Shown here piece after piece: positions 25,390 through 36,454 of a stretch of DNA of 64,000 nucleotides. Both the position numbers and the translations under genes were made by a program. Source of the DNA: Filosporella fistucella (taxonomy: Eukaryota; Ascomycota; Leotiomycetes; Helotiales); NCBI GenBank assembly GCA_030077755.1, contig JAQJZZ010000010.1, forward strand, positions 4,588,001 to 4,652,000, written 5' to 3'. Numbering within the stretch: position 1 is the first letter of the stretch; each line of letters begins with the position of its first letter. Below the pieces are notes generated by a model, which did not search any database, was not told where the DNA came from, and worked only from the letters and a program-made list of their open reading frames with translations.

Positions 25390-26790
25390 ATGCCGTACTA
25401 TCGAGCCACCCGCGAGAAGCCTCTTGGTTTGCCAAAGCTTTATCAGACTCTGTCACCACCTGCTGCAAGCAACATGCACGCCTTTACCGAACTCAAGCCC
25501 GTTCTTTACCACAATCACAATTCTACAGGAGGAAGACATGCGCCATCCGATCACTCTATCATGAGCTACGAGTCAAAGTACCTTGATACTGTAATCCGTC
25601 CACATCACCGAACCGATTCGCTGTCTACAAACATGAGTGAGACATACATTGAGAGTGTTGCTACATATAAACCTATTTCCATGAAGATCGATAAGCTCGA
25701 ACTTCTAGCTGCCGAAATGGAGCAGATGGCACTCGATGAGCAAGAATCACAACAATATGGTCACGGTCGTCGTCAATTCCAATTCAATGCACAGCAAATC
25801 CATCACCGTTGTCAGGATCGTTCAGCAGTCGAACCAACACATGTCTCGAGAGCACGAAAGTACGTTATGACACAAGACATTATCGATTACACCCAACTCC
25901 GCCAAGATGCTTCTATCGCGTTGGACATGTACGATATCGATCCGGCCGAACAATACACTTCCATCTATCAACCTACCTACACCAGCCCCACCGAGGGTGA
26001 GATTAGTTATACTTTGTACCGCCTCTGTCATGCCTACGGATATGGTGAAGATACTCTAAAGCGCCTCAAGTTACGCAACCCCTGGCCAGGAGTGAACCTT
26101 CACCATGGTTGGATGCGTGCAAGGTGCGAAATCGATACCTACCACCAAGTCATTTCAAACGAATTCCCTACCCTGAAGAATGGTATTGAAGAAAGAGTCA
26201 ATATTAAGCAAAGCCTTAATGGATTTTCTATGTGGAGACAAAAAGGAAGCATAGAATTTGACGAGCAAGACTTACTTAACATTGGATACAAGAAGGTGTT
26301 CTTCGGAGAGGGTAATGATGGCAGCTGGGCCAGAGAACCAGGTAGCTGGGGCTCGAAGAAGAAAAAGACCATGGCGGGTTGCAAGGGAGTTACCTTTGGG
26401 GAGGAAATTGACGACCTGAAGCGGAAGATTGAGAAGGGAGTCGCAGAATGGGCCAAGGAGGGCATCCAACCAGTTGGTTTCAAGAAGAGAAAGAGAGGCT
26501 ATATCAGTCCTCGGGCCAGAATTGGAGACGAAGACTTGATCAAGAGAATGAAGACCAGATCGGGAAGCTGTACCCGGGTGATGAGCGAGGAATGGCGTGC
26601 CAAGCGACGAATGCAGGAGAAGAAGGCTGGTAGATGGACTGATGGCACCGAGAGAATGGACAAGCTGTGGAACGAGTTCTATTGGGTTCTCGATAATGAC
26701 GACATCTTCGATACCAGTCGATGGGAACAAATTCGCCATGCACAATACTGGCAAAACCAAGGATTGCGAATTTGGTTTCCAACTTTCTAG
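25390..26790 (+). CDS. Unknown single-exon fungal protein
   Basis: An intron-free frame encodes 466 aa from MPYYRATREKPLGLPKLYQ to the TAG at 26788. No domain is recognised. The N-terminal third is polar; residues about 95-110 (KIDKLELLAAEMEQMALDEQE) form a probable short coiled coil. The C-terminal half is rich in Trp and basic residues (RTWARE-like, KKRKRGYISPRARIGDE, SEEWRAKRRMQEKKAGRW), which could bind nucleic acid or protein, but this is only a composition argument. The frame extends 29 codons upstream without another ATG, so 25390 is the first plausible start and is preceded by a typical A/C-rich leader (CAAGCTAATCATG). Its length and even codon use argue for a real gene, probably lineage-restricted. 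Confidence 0.75.
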   Translation: MPYYRATREKPLGLPKLYQTLSPPAASNMHAFTELKPVLYHNHNSTGGRHAPSDHSIMSYESKYLDTVIRPHHRTDSLSTNMSETYIESVATYKPISMKIDKLELLAAEMEQMALDEQESQQYGHGRRQFQFNAQQIHHRCQDRSAVEPTHVSRARKYVMTQDIIDYTQLRQDASIALDMYDIDPAEQYTSIYQPTYTSPTEGEISYTLYRLCHAYGYGEDTLKRLKLRNPWPGVNLHHGWMRARCEIDTYHQVISNEFPTLKNGIEERVNIKQSLNGFSMWRQKGSIEFDEQDLLNIGYKKVFFGEGNDGSWAREPGSWGSKKKKTMAGCKGVTFGEEIDDLKRKIEKGVAEWAKEGIQPVGFKKRKRGYISPRARIGDEDLIKRMKTRSGSCTRVMSEEWRAKRRMQEKKAGRWTDGTERMDKLWNEFYWVLDNDDIFDTSRWEQIRHAQYWQNQGLRIWFPTF

Positions 26791-27407
26791 TTGGACGTAG
26801 ATCGAACATGCCAAGGTGGGATTTTGTATTGGCGTGGATTTAGCAAGTCACTAGACTGATAGCAATTGCAATGTGAAGAGAGTAGATACGAACTTTTGCC
26901 GCATTGAAATCCATAGAGACGATCAAAACTTAAAGTGCCAAGAAACTGGATCTCCAACAAGAAATCTTTATGTACCGACCCGGACGAAGCACCACATGAG
27001 TCCAAATTCAGCTCTTATGCTTTGGAATTGGTGCAAGGGGAGGAGAGCTGACCTTTTGTTTTGAATTATCCCTTCTAAAACCTTTACGTATTCGTTCCAT
27101 TCTCAAAGTTTAAATTTGCGGTGCAGTGACAGCTAAAGAGTACGAGCGACCGAGCCCCTATTTTAAGCGAGCTGCTGTTTCCGATTTGGACAGTTGATTC
27201 TCAAAAGCATTGCACTTCACCATATTGGTCAGGAGTGGAAATTGATATGTTATTCGGATTCTCGAAGAAATGGATACCCCATGTTATCCCAAATAATTCC
27301 CAATCTCCCACGACCCAGGCGGTACAAACCTGAACTCCATGAGATCCCAACACGAATGTCTCCTTCACAGCCACCAAGCATGGTAAAGCCGGAGCTTGCC
27401 TCATACT
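26791..27407. other. Intergenic between convergent genes
   Basis: 617 bp holding the 3' flanks of a plus-strand and a minus-strand gene. No features were recognised. Confidence 0.5.
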
Positions 27408-28596
27408 CTATCGTTCGTCATGATTCCGCTCAACTCTTCCCATAATTTCTTTTAATTCTCCATCTGTCCCTGTTGGGCCAGAAATGAGAGATATTGCGTT
27501 CCTGAAATGGGTTGGATGGAGACGAAGGAGAAATCGAAAGACTCTAACCAAGTTGAGTTTTTTGTGGCCCTCAAAATTATAGAGTCTCGTCCACACCCAA
27601 CTCTCAATTTCATGCGCAAGGTTTGCGTATCCAGAGTGATGGATGGGGCGATAACAGACGAAATATTGCGATGAGTCGAGGAGAATAATTAATCTCAGCT
27701 TCCGCAAGCCAGCACAGCGGTGTAGTATATCAAGAACGAGAGGGTCGAAGCATGATTCGTCATACAGAAGCTTGAGTGGAACTGAAACTGTGGAGATGGA
27801 AAGGGTGGATGACTCAGTTCCACAAGTTAGCATCAAATTCCGTGAAGAGGAATGAGGTGGCCCAGCCCAAGCTGAAATCGATTCAAAAGCCAATACTTGT
27901 CGACTTCGATCCTCGGAATTGGTCTCCTCACCTTACTTCGTCGCTTGCTCCGAAATGAAAATGGTGGAAAAGGTACATACCAGATAATTCAGTATCGTGA
28001 TTGGGCTGGAGAAACCGGATGGTGCAAACTTATAAAGAAGTCCCCCACCAACGACCTCGAGATACATTTGTCTACATACCATGTACAGGCCCTCAGTTCC
28101 TGGTAGTCCATAGTTAGTCTCGACAAATATCAGATACGAAGCGTTATATGCATTTTCACATACTCGCAGACATCTTTCCCCATTTTTATCCCAGAATTTC
28201 TTCCCCTTTCCAAGGTGTGACAAACTCCGCAAAATTCCTGATCACGTTCTCGTAAGTTTTCACTTTAACCTCATAAGATAGTTGGAGGAGCCTGGAGTCT
28301 TGCGCCACAATCGCTTTCGCCCAAGCTTTGGACTACAGATGTGTCAAAAATATTTTATTGTATTGTCAAGGGTAAGAATAGCTCACATGGATTCCAGTTT
28401 CTGGCTCAATCGTTGTTTCACACTCAACAACCTTACATTTATACCCAGGCCGATGCTTTACATGGTCGGGGTTTGGCTGAAATTTGTCAGTAGTGGATAA
28501 CCAGCAAGTAACGACTGTGGGCCTTACACTAAATGCATCGAAGCCAGGGTTTTTCTTGTGAGTAATTTTTAGAGAAGGTGTTTCCGTTTGTGACAT
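27408..28596 (-). CDS. Unknown spliced protein; one junction unresolved
   Basis: Minus-strand exons supported by splice signals: 28528-28596 (MSQTETPSLKITHKK), 28387-28476, an exon starting at 28332 (SKAWAKAIVAQDSRLL), an exon ending at 27977 and a last exon 27408-27871. The third exon runs into TAA at 28186-28188 in its own frame, while the downstream sequence CLRVCENAYNASYLIFVETNYG and VCRQMYLEVV is open in another frame, so an intron must be removed near 28200-28280 (a weak GTTAAA or GTGATC donor to AAAG) or the gene is frameshifted. The last exon contains LPLKLL-type and FDPLVLDILHRCAGLRKLRL segments. The CRQMYLEV...LLYK motif recalls fungal F-box-like/2EXR proteins, which is a weak resemblance only. 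Function unknown; it could be a pseudogene. Confidence 0.5.
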
Positions 28597-29294
28597 GATG
28601 ACCTGCCCCAACAGACCTCTCGATTTGAGAATGCCTTCTGATCGATTGGAGTGTGAGACAGAGATGATAACTCCAGCGTATATAAGCAGTGTGCACTAAA
28701 GCATGATAAAAGATCAGTAAAGACTTCAATTTCACACCACCTTCCTTGGAGAGAATAAGAATGCCACAGAAGAAGCGTATTCAATGAAGGTCCATTCTAG
28801 AAGTTCGCAGTATTGTCATCTCGGAGCAAGCTGAATGCCCATCGAGACGATAAGATCTGGAAGAACTGAAGCCTTTCTTTGGTGTGACACGACCGACCTA
28901 TTAAAGAGAGATTTTGCATAACTAGCTAATGCCCTGGGAGGTTTTAAAATGATCCACTGCCTGTAACATTGTAGATCACTCTCCAAGACCATGTTGGATA
29001 TTCTGCTTTTGACAACATACACAGGCTAGTATATCGAGGATTTGATCAAATAATGGCAAGGCACGTGTAGAAGACTAGCTCGAAAGTAAGTTGCAGGGCT
29101 GAAGGAACAGCCATCAAAGCATTCTTGTATTCAGAAATATCCCTTTCAGGTTCTAATTATCCTGCCACAGGCAGTCTCCAAACCCATCTAGAATGTACCA
29201 CAAGCGCCAAAAACCCAAGCGTCGCCAGAATCCCTCCCATTTATCCCCTTAGCAGTCAACAAGGAGTAATAACGCCGAAATTATATGCCAATGT
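28597..29294. other. Intergenic, 698 bp
   Basis: Upstream of the minus-strand unknown gene and downstream of the NAD kinase stop codon. No conserved signal is seen. Confidence 0.5.
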
Positions 29295-31148
29295 CTACAT
29301 ATCAATAGAGCTGGCCTTCTTCCTCAACGGACTCGCAGCGCTGCTATTGTCCTCGCTGGTGCCGTAGGCACTGTCATCAAAGTCAATGTCCCATTCGGTT
29401 TCTTGCTCTTGGTTTTCCTCGAGTCCATCCCACCCTTTCTGGGCTGCGCCTCTGGTGTTCCATTTCAAAGACGTAGACACACTCTCGAACCATTCCGAGC
29501 CGGACTTCATGACAGTAGGGAATGGATATTGAGAGGCAGCAATGGTGATATGGTCGCCTTGTTTGAGCTCCACACGATTTTTTCCATCGAATGAGCAATA
29601 GGCAGTGGCGCGAGAGTTTCGTGGAATAGAGACTCGGAGAAGTAGTGTGTCGGAAAGGACCATCGGTCGGAATGAGAGGGTGTGTGGGCAAATTGGGGTG
29701 AGGAGAATAGCCGGGATATCAGGATGGACCAAAGATCCTCCAGCGGAAAGAGAATATGCAGTTGATCCTGTTGGAGTTGCAAATATGCATCCATCCGCTT
29801 GTACCACTGTAAGAAGCTCATTGTCTCCATACAGCTCGAGGTTTGAGACGTATGGAGATGGTCCTCGGTCAATGACAAGCTCGTTGAGGACCTCGAATTG
29901 TTCTGCTTCCTCCATATCGCCTCCTGCTCCACCCTTGTAGACAGTGCATGTGAATCGCATCCGCATACTAACTCTCATACCTTCCTCTCCCATGACCTTG
30001 TTCAACTGCTCCTTGAATTTATCGTATTCAAAATTTGTCAAGAAACCCAAGCTTCCCAAACTGAATGACAAGATTGGTGGGACAATGCCCTGAAATAGCC
30101 AAGAAGTAAACAACACAGTTCCGTCTCCACCAAGTGTGAGAACCAAGTCAAATTTTTCTGGGGTGTTTCGGCACATTTCAGGCCTCCAGTATTTCAGAAG
30201 ATGTTGATAACGCGGATGCTTCTCTAGCAATTGAGCTGCTCCGAAGCGTTTGGAGTTGCGCAGTTTTTCATCAACATAAACGTTGACTCCGAGCTCTGAG
30301 CCATATCTGGGAGTACTCATGAGCCACTCCGAGAGCTCCCTGGTCAGGTGAACCAACTGGTTATCTCTTGCCTTGGTGACAATCATAACATTGCGCACGG
30401 CACGCTTGATAGGTCGGCGTTGCAATTGCTTTGATATTTCACGAACACCAGTGGCGGTGGCCAGAAGGCGCGAATGAGACATCCATTCGTTACCTCTGAT
30501 CTCCTCAAGTACCTTGTCGATGTTCAACACGTCGTCAAAGCGTTGGTGATAGAAGCATGGGGATTGTAGCGCTGTGAAGCGTGGTGTAGTGGGGGTGCCA
30601 TTCCTGAATGCGAGGTCTGACAATGCGGCGGACAACTTCTGAGAAGTCGCGGTCCCAGGTCTGTACTCCATTTGACCTTGACCTGAGAGCGACAGACTTT
30701 GTGGTTTATGATTCCTCCCTGCCGATGCCAACGCTTTGATTATGGTTTGTCGTGGGATTGATTCGACGGACAACGCGTTCTTTCGATGGCCGAAGTATGC
30801 GGCCTTTGAGGCTCGAGAAGGGAAGACAGGTGAGGATGGGAGAGAAGCAGAATCGCTCGGAGAATTTTGTCCTACTGTGGTCGCAGCAGAGAAGGAAGAT
30901 TCGGAAGGATCATTGTCGAGGTCGTAAGAATTTGAAGTGTTCAAAGATCCTAGTTGTTGAGCATATTCGCGCAGGAGAGAATCTCCGAGGCTGTTAGAGG
31001 GATTCAGTCCATTTAATTTTGAAGATGACTGAGACAGCGTGTCCGCCGGATGGTGGAGCTGGGATGCCTCATCAATTGAGGGAAGAGGAAGATTATTAGG
31101 ATTGGTCAGCGCAGGGTGGATCGAAGTGGGAGAACGTAAATCAGCCAT
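29295..31148 (-). CDS. NAD kinase (Utr1/Yef1-like)
   Basis: A single exon on the minus strand encodes 617 aa. The ATP-NAD kinase domain covers about 250-560. The catalytic GGDGT motif is at 340-344 (FDLVLTLGGDGTVLFTS), the NE motif at 422-423 (VLNELVIDRG), and the second glycine-rich NAD-binding motif TPTGSTAYSLSAGGS at 458-472. The enzyme phosphorylates NAD+ to NADP+ and supplies cytosolic NADPH metabolism. A ~230-residue Ser/Pro/Asn-rich N-terminal extension and an acidic C-terminal tail (EWDIDFDDSAYGTSEDNSS) surround the core and are probably regulatory and disordered; extensions of this kind are common in filamentous fungi. No mitochondrial presequence is evident. The start is the first ATG in the open frame. 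Confidence 0.96.
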   Translation of the reverse strand: MADLRSPTSIHPALTNPNNLPLPSIDEASQLHHPADTLSQSSSKLNGLNPSNSLGDSLLREYAQQLGSLNTSNSYDLDNDPSESSFSAATTVGQNSPSDSASLPSSPVFPSRASKAAYFGHRKNALSVESIPRQTIIKALASAGRNHKPQSLSLSGQGQMEYRPGTATSQKLSAALSDLAFRNGTPTTPRFTALQSPCFYHQRFDDVLNIDKVLEEIRGNEWMSHSRLLATATGVREISKQLQRRPIKRAVRNVMIVTKARDNQLVHLTRELSEWLMSTPRYGSELGVNVYVDEKLRNSKRFGAAQLLEKHPRYQHLLKYWRPEMCRNTPEKFDLVLTLGGDGTVLFTSWLFQGIVPPILSFSLGSLGFLTNFEYDKFKEQLNKVMGEEGMRVSMRMRFTCTVYKGGAGGDMEEAEQFEVLNELVIDRGPSPYVSNLELYGDNELLTVVQADGCIFATPTGSTAYSLSAGGSLVHPDIPAILLTPICPHTLSFRPMVLSDTLLLRVSIPRNSRATAYCSFDGKNRVELKQGDHITIAASQYPFPTVMKSGSEWFESVSTSLKWNTRGAAQKGWDGLEENQEQETEWDIDFDDSAYGTSEDNSSAASPLRKKASSIDM

Positions 31149-33290
31149 TGCGAATTGAGGGCGAAGGCGGTGCGGGTGAGGCGGGTTTTTGCTTGATAGA
31201 ATTCTACCGGGGTCGGCTTTAAAGTTCGCCGACGTAATTTATCGGATGGATCTTCCACAAACAAGCAGGTGACCGATCTCAAAATAGGTATGGAGCAAAT
31301 GTGAACAAGGGCGCTGAGGGTATCGGGGAGGAGCTCGAGATATGGAATGCTCGAGGAGTCTGCGGTGTGAATGTGTTGAGAGTGAGCTGGTAAGATGTCT
31401 ATTAAAGAGATGTTGAGGGCGAGAAGTTGATTGACAGATTATTATAAAAGGGTTGGGGTTTGCTTATAAAGGTAGATGCAAACTTGGGAGAGTCGTGACC
31501 GAGATGTCGATGCGATGTGAGATACCGAAACTTGAACCGAATTTGTGATCACAGAGAAAGCTAGACTTTTTCCGCAGCTTGGTCTCGAAAAATTCGAAGA
31601 GAGTAATCTGTCCACGACATATATATTAGCATTGGCCAGTCAATACACCCTCATCTGGTAATCTTGCAATTGTGATTCAAGTCTCTTTGATGTGAACAAT
31701 CCAATGAACCAGAGCTGCTGCGGGACACAAGTGAGGGGTCAAAGATGTGACATTGACAATCACAGCCAAGCAACATCAACCAGCCGTGCCTCGTATGAAT
31801 GAACATTCACAACGATGAAAATGGAGGTGTACATGTGATGGATTCTGGGATCTGGGAATCTCGTCACACTCTTCTGGTGCTCTGATGCTCTGCGTACTGC
31901 ACGACAGGAAAGTCTACTTACTCGCTGGGACGCTGTCACATAAGCGAAAAAGAGGCGTGCAGGTGCAGGTTGCCGTGTGATGTGCCTTTTAACTCGCTCA
32001 CAAGGTTTGATGGAAGTCTGAGATCGGCGCGTACAATGCACAGAAGCTGGTAATATCGTGGTGATAGTGAATAAAGTTGCAGATATGCCAAAAGAGAATA
32101 GGTATATATTGAATGTGATATTGTTGAATAAAAGGCTCCAGTTGGCGGGTAGCGAGTGATGGGTATCTCGAAAGTGCTGAAAGAAAATGACGCCCGGTCT
32201 ATGGTCTATGAACAAAAATATTTGACGCCCAAAAATGCAATAACGAATAATCTATTATAGGTAGAAAGTGAAGATGGACATTTCCAGGTGGAAAGAATGT
32301 ATGCAGAAAAGAGGACAGAAAAGGGGTGCAGCGTGGGCACAAGCTTCCGGAGCTGTGCTTTGGTGTTTGACAGCTGGAGCGTTGGGTCTGGTGAGAAAGA
32401 CTAAAGAACAAGTTCAATTGCAATGGCTACAACTTTGTCTTATACGGCAGCCTCGGTCCTTGGTCCTCGATCGTCGTCTGGGTCCGAATTTGGAGGCGAG
32501 TTTCGATGTGTCGTCGTCTCAAAGATCACGGGCGTGACAGGCTAACGTTTTCAGTCCTTGGCTGGCGACAAGTATCACCCACCTAGAAACGTGTGCGCAG
32601 TACCACACTCTGTCCTGTCAGTACAGCATAATGTTTAGAGTGCTCTGGCCAACCGCCGTCTGACCCACGGCATAGGTCTCAGTGAAGTACTATCTCCGGC
32701 GGATCAAACGCAGTTGCGGCCGTCATATTGGAATCCATCTGATATCTGAATGTCGCCGGGGCTGGGAAAGCTTGCCATTTGGGCAAGCCTCCCCCACGTA
32801 TCAAAAATAGAAGGTTAATCACATCCTGAATTTGGCTCTGTGTCAACATTCTCCCGACTGTCACAAAACTATTGTCAATTCGCCACGTTCATTGGGGCCC
32901 AGAGCGCATGAAACTTCGCTTCAATCAGGGGCCGGATATCCCAAACCGCCTCTCGGTACCGGCTTGCCGTGACGAGTTACATGACAGATTCGCCGACAGA
33001 TCCTCCAACATTCCAGCCATTAATTCACGGGCTCTATTTTGGTGTTCAAATCCTTCACTTATTGTTGAATCGTGATGAGGGAAGATATGTCGGCGGTCCG
33101 ACCCTAGTTGCCCTCTCCATATGAGCTTTAGCCGCCGTCAATATTTACTTCTTGGCATTAATGCCTTTGCACTTCTGCCCCTCTTTCCTTCCTCCAGATT
33201 TTTTGTTGTCTCCGCTGCGGAAGACAGGCTGAAAGCGTCCTTGAAGTGAAACATTTTGTGACTGTGGAGACCGAAGGACTCCATTGCCGT
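31149..33290. other. 2.1 kb intergenic region
   Basis: Between the NAD kinase start (minus) and the RRP46 stop (minus). The first part must hold the NAD kinase promoter. Open frames of 151 codons (minus, 31760-32215) and 89 codons (plus, 32268) show no recognisable domains. No RNA gene or transposon was identified. Confidence 0.45.
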
Positions 33291-34171
33291 TTAATCTTTC
33301 CAATGAAGGTCGTTTTCAACCTTCAGCTGAATAGTCGCCTCGACAAACTTCATCATGCTTCCAGTATCATCATCCAGCTCATCGTCTTGCATTGCATCCC
33401 CAGCAGTAGTTGTTTGCAAACCGTCACAGCATATTGCTTTGCCGGCGCGAACAACATATTCCCAGTCGTCTAAAGTAAAACTCCCTTCACTTTCTGCGAC
33501 CAGTAAATCACCGTGAGATGTAAATGCCAACACGTGAACAGAATCGGCGCTTTGAGACTGGAGGATGCTTGGGTTCTGGATGGCCTTCCTAGAAGCGCCG
33601 TCTGACTTGAGGGCAAGGAATACTGAAGCCAGAGTCATTGTAAGTGGCATTGAGGCCGATAACAAGGCTAGGGTTGCAGTTTGAAGGAGTGCTGGGAGAA
33701 GAGCTAGATTCTGAGTCTTGTATCAGCCTTTATTCCTTACAGAATCGTTACAGCGCAAGTACCGAGCCAGCTTGTGACAATTTTGACCCAGCTGTATCAT
33801 TCTCCGGAGTGCTCGTGATCTGTAGGGTAATCTGAATGAGGGTTCGCGGGAAATTGTGGATGAGGAGTAATTGTCGTAAGGTAGATTGCAGGGTGGATTC
33901 AAGATGACGCTCCCGCGTACCTAAAACCAGAAGAGTTAGCAAGATATCCACAGTCTGATATACAGAAATTGGAAGATTCACTGCCAACACCTGCCGCAGG
34001 GCGCACGATCACATCAACAACAGCTTCCTCTGGAAGCTCATCGCGCCGCTGAACTTCGAGCGGCCCATTCACAGCACCAATGACAGTGTATCCATTCTGC
34101 GAAAAGGTTGCAGACCCGTCCGCACGATAAAGATGCGAGAGGATTGCTGTGGGCTCTGCTGAGGGTGCCAT
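33291..34171 (-). CDS. RRP46: Exosome complex subunit Rrp46
   Basis: Minus-strand exons 33991-34171, 33763-33920 and 33291-33710 encode 252 aa with an RNase PH fold. The N-terminus (LSHLYRADGSATFSQNGYTVIGAVNGPLEVQ) has the RADGS and GP(L/I)EVQ motifs typical of Rrp46. The middle reads GTRERHLESTLQSTL, followed by the LLPALLQTATLALLSASMPL segment. Rrp46 is one of the six ring subunits of the RNA exosome, catalytically inactive, acting in 3'-end RNA processing and decay. The first intron (70 bp) splits the Gly of PAAG|TRERH; the second (52 bp) uses GTACTT...CTCAG and reconnects to NLALLPALL. It is slightly longer than the yeast protein because of an acidic insert (MQDDELDDDTGS). It shares a short divergent promoter with PTPA. 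Confidence 0.94.
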
Positions 34172-34370
34172 GTTGCTGGATAAGTTGACAAAGGGAATTT
34201 GGCCTAGGATTCACAGACTTTGAAGCTCTAAGTTCTTTTCCAACTTTTTGGTGGCGCTAAATGCGGGACCATCCGAACCCCACCACCGATCTTTCAACCT
34301 TGAACTGAGATCCTTCCCCTCCACAAAACAACTTCTCGTACGACATCGCGCGATATCAAAAACATTCAAC
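34172..34370. promoter_or_regulatory. Divergent promoter, RRP46 / PTPA
   Basis: Only 199 bp separate the two start codons, so both genes must share this promoter. It contains GGTGGCGCTAAATGCGGGAC and a C/A-rich leader before PTPA. No named element can be assigned with confidence. Confidence 0.75.
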
Positions 34371-35663
34371 ATGCCGTCCAGCACAGACACAACTCAAAAT
34401 GAACCGCAGTCCACCAGTATTCTAGATCTGCGGAACCGTTTACCCAAGCTGCAACCAAGGAAACGGCAAGCTCCTCCTTCAAATCCGCTGCCTCTCCCTG
34501 AGACGCCTTCTCTCCCATCTCCCCCAGATGTATCGACGTTGACCTTCAAGAAGCCTACCAGACGAATTCTGTCTCCAAAAGATCACGAGCTGTTCCTCTC
34601 TTCCCCCACATACCAACTCCTCCTTGCATTTGTATTCGGCCTCACAGACTCGGTCATCGACACACCTGCCTCCGCAGTCCACGATAGCGATCTAAGCCCT
34701 ACAGTGAAGACCATCCTACAAATACTGGATAAGGTGGAAGATGTGGTTAAGCGTAGTCCACCCGAAGAGCAAGGAGATTCGCGCTTTGGAAATAAAGGTT
34801 TCCGGGATTTCCTCGACTTAGCAGCAAAAGAGCATACACAGTGGCACGGACGACTTGGAATATCTTCGCCTGACGCTATTACTGAGGTATCGACATATTT
34901 CCTACAATCATTCGGAAACCGTACAAGAATAGATTATGGATCTGGCCACGAACTTAATTTTATGTTATGGTTGCTTTGCCTGTACCAACTTCGAATTATC
35001 ACGCCAGCAGATTTTCGACCCCTCGTTCTCAAAGTTTTCGCCCGTTATCTCATTTTGATGAGGCTCATACAATCTACATATTACTTGGAACCAGCTGGTT
35101 CGCATGGAGTATGGGGTTTGGACGACTACCAATTTTTACCCTTTCTCTTCGGAGCTTCACAATTATTGCATCATCCGTTCATACGTCCGCTTTCAATTCA
35201 TCAGAACCTCATATTGGAAGAATACGGAGACGATTATTTATACTTGGGACAGGTTAACTTTGTCAATAGTGTGAAAAATGTTGAAGGCCTCCGATGGCAT
35301 AGTCCCATGCTGGATGATATATCCTCAGCTAAGAATTGGGCCAAAGTTGAAGCTGGTATGAGACGAATGTTCATTGCCGAAGTTCTGAAGAAGCTACCCG
35401 TGATGCAGCACTTCCTTTTCGGATCTTTAGTCCCAGCTATTGACGGTATGAGTACAGAAGAGGAATATGGAGTGCCAAGTGAAGACGATGACCCTGAAGG
35501 TGGTGAGGTAGTTGTGATGGTTGATGGCATGAGACATGTGCATCAAATGAACAGTTGGGGTGACTGCTGCGGTATCAAAGTTCCTAGTAGTGTCGCAGCA
35601 GCTCAGGAATTGAAGAAAAGAATGGGTGGCGGAGAAGGGCTGAGAAGAATACCATTCGATTAG
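34371..35663 (+). CDS. PP2A phosphatase activator (PTPA/Rrd family)
   Basis: A single exon encodes 430 aa. After a Pro-rich disordered N-terminus (about 1-65), the PTPA domain begins LSPKDHELFLSSPTYQLLLAFVFGL and contains the family signatures RIDYGSGHELNFMLWLLCLY, the HGVWGLDDYQFLPFLFGASQL block, and HSPMLDDISSAKNWAKVEAGM. PTPA proteins are peptidyl-prolyl isomerase-like activators that help load metals into the PP2A catalytic subunit. Fungi usually have two paralogues (Rrd1, Rrd2); I cannot decide which this is, though the acidic C-terminal extension (SEDDDPEGGEVVV) is a feature to compare. The start is MPSSTDTT; the open frame upstream has no further ATG. Divergent from RRP46. Confidence 0.96.
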   Translation: MPSSTDTTQNEPQSTSILDLRNRLPKLQPRKRQAPPSNPLPLPETPSLPSPPDVSTLTFKKPTRRILSPKDHELFLSSPTYQLLLAFVFGLTDSVIDTPASAVHDSDLSPTVKTILQILDKVEDVVKRSPPEEQGDSRFGNKGFRDFLDLAAKEHTQWHGRLGISSPDAITEVSTYFLQSFGNRTRIDYGSGHELNFMLWLLCLYQLRIITPADFRPLVLKVFARYLILMRLIQSTYYLEPAGSHGVWGLDDYQFLPFLFGASQLLHHPFIRPLSIHQNLILEEYGDDYLYLGQVNFVNSVKNVEGLRWHSPMLDDISSAKNWAKVEAGMRRMFIAEVLKKLPVMQHFLFGSLVPAIDGMSTEEEYGVPSEDDDPEGGEVVVMVDGMRHVHQMNSWGDCCGIKVPSSVAAAQELKKRMGGGEGLRRIPFD

Positions 35664-36454
35664 TATCTCATGAGTCAAGAATCAAGAGCTATTACCAAAG
35701 GCATTTCCGAGATATTCGATAAACGTGGCGCTTCAAGCGCTTCGCAACATTTTCTAGAAGACATGCCCTTTTGATAACCAGAAAAGGCTATCCTGGTGAC
35801 TCAGAGCTCGCATCTCCTAGGATGAAAATAACTTCATCCTTAGTAAGATTCGAGCAAAGTATGTCAAGTCAGTGGTAACGTAACGCTCGCAAGCTGCTTC
35901 CTAAAGATCAGATTCAAACCCTGAAGGAGGGGTCTATCCAATTCCTGACGTTAGTCAAGGTCAGGGCCCCGGGCGAGGCACAGCTCGCAACCTATGTGGA
36001 CGGCGGACAATAGATCTGAACTTTGTCGCTATGCTGCAGGTAGTCAGGGTCTACAGTAGCGGGAGCAAGTATGCAGGGCGAAGATCAGACTCAAACTCTG
36101 CTGAATTGTGGCGTCCCGATTGGATATCTTGAAGGTTGGGCTGGCAAAGAACTCTCGCAAGAAGAGATGAGCGAGTGATTGGCGTTCATCGAAGGTTCAT
36201 GTGATGATCGCATCGAAATTGTTCGGGAAGTCTGTTCTAGCTGAACTTTTCACATTCGGAAAGCATGTTCTCGCAATATGAAGTAGTGTGTATTGATTTC
36301 ATTTGCAGTTCATTATATTTAGTAGTAACAACGTTGTGCCATAATCATTATTCTAGGCATGATTCCTCCAAACTCCGTATTGCCAGATCCTACAACTGAC
36401 TGATATTCTTTGAACATTAAAGTGATAGAACTCATCTATATTCCAGCACACACA
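35664..36454. other. Intergenic between convergent genes
   Basis: 791 bp between the PTPA and P450 stop codons. Two copies of a 19-mer-like sequence (AGATCAGAYTCAAAYYCTG, at 35905-35923 and 36082-36100, two transitions apart) and the palindromic GCGCTTCAAGCGC near 35730 occur here. This may be the remnant of an old repeat. No gene is seen. Confidence 0.45.

Noticed and set aside
31760..32215. 151-codon minus-strand ORF downstream of nothing recognisable
   Set aside because: No domain, no splice partners and skewed composition; it is more likely chance.
34248..34370. N-terminal extension of PTPA
   Set aside because: It begins with TTG, not ATG, and lies in the shared promoter.
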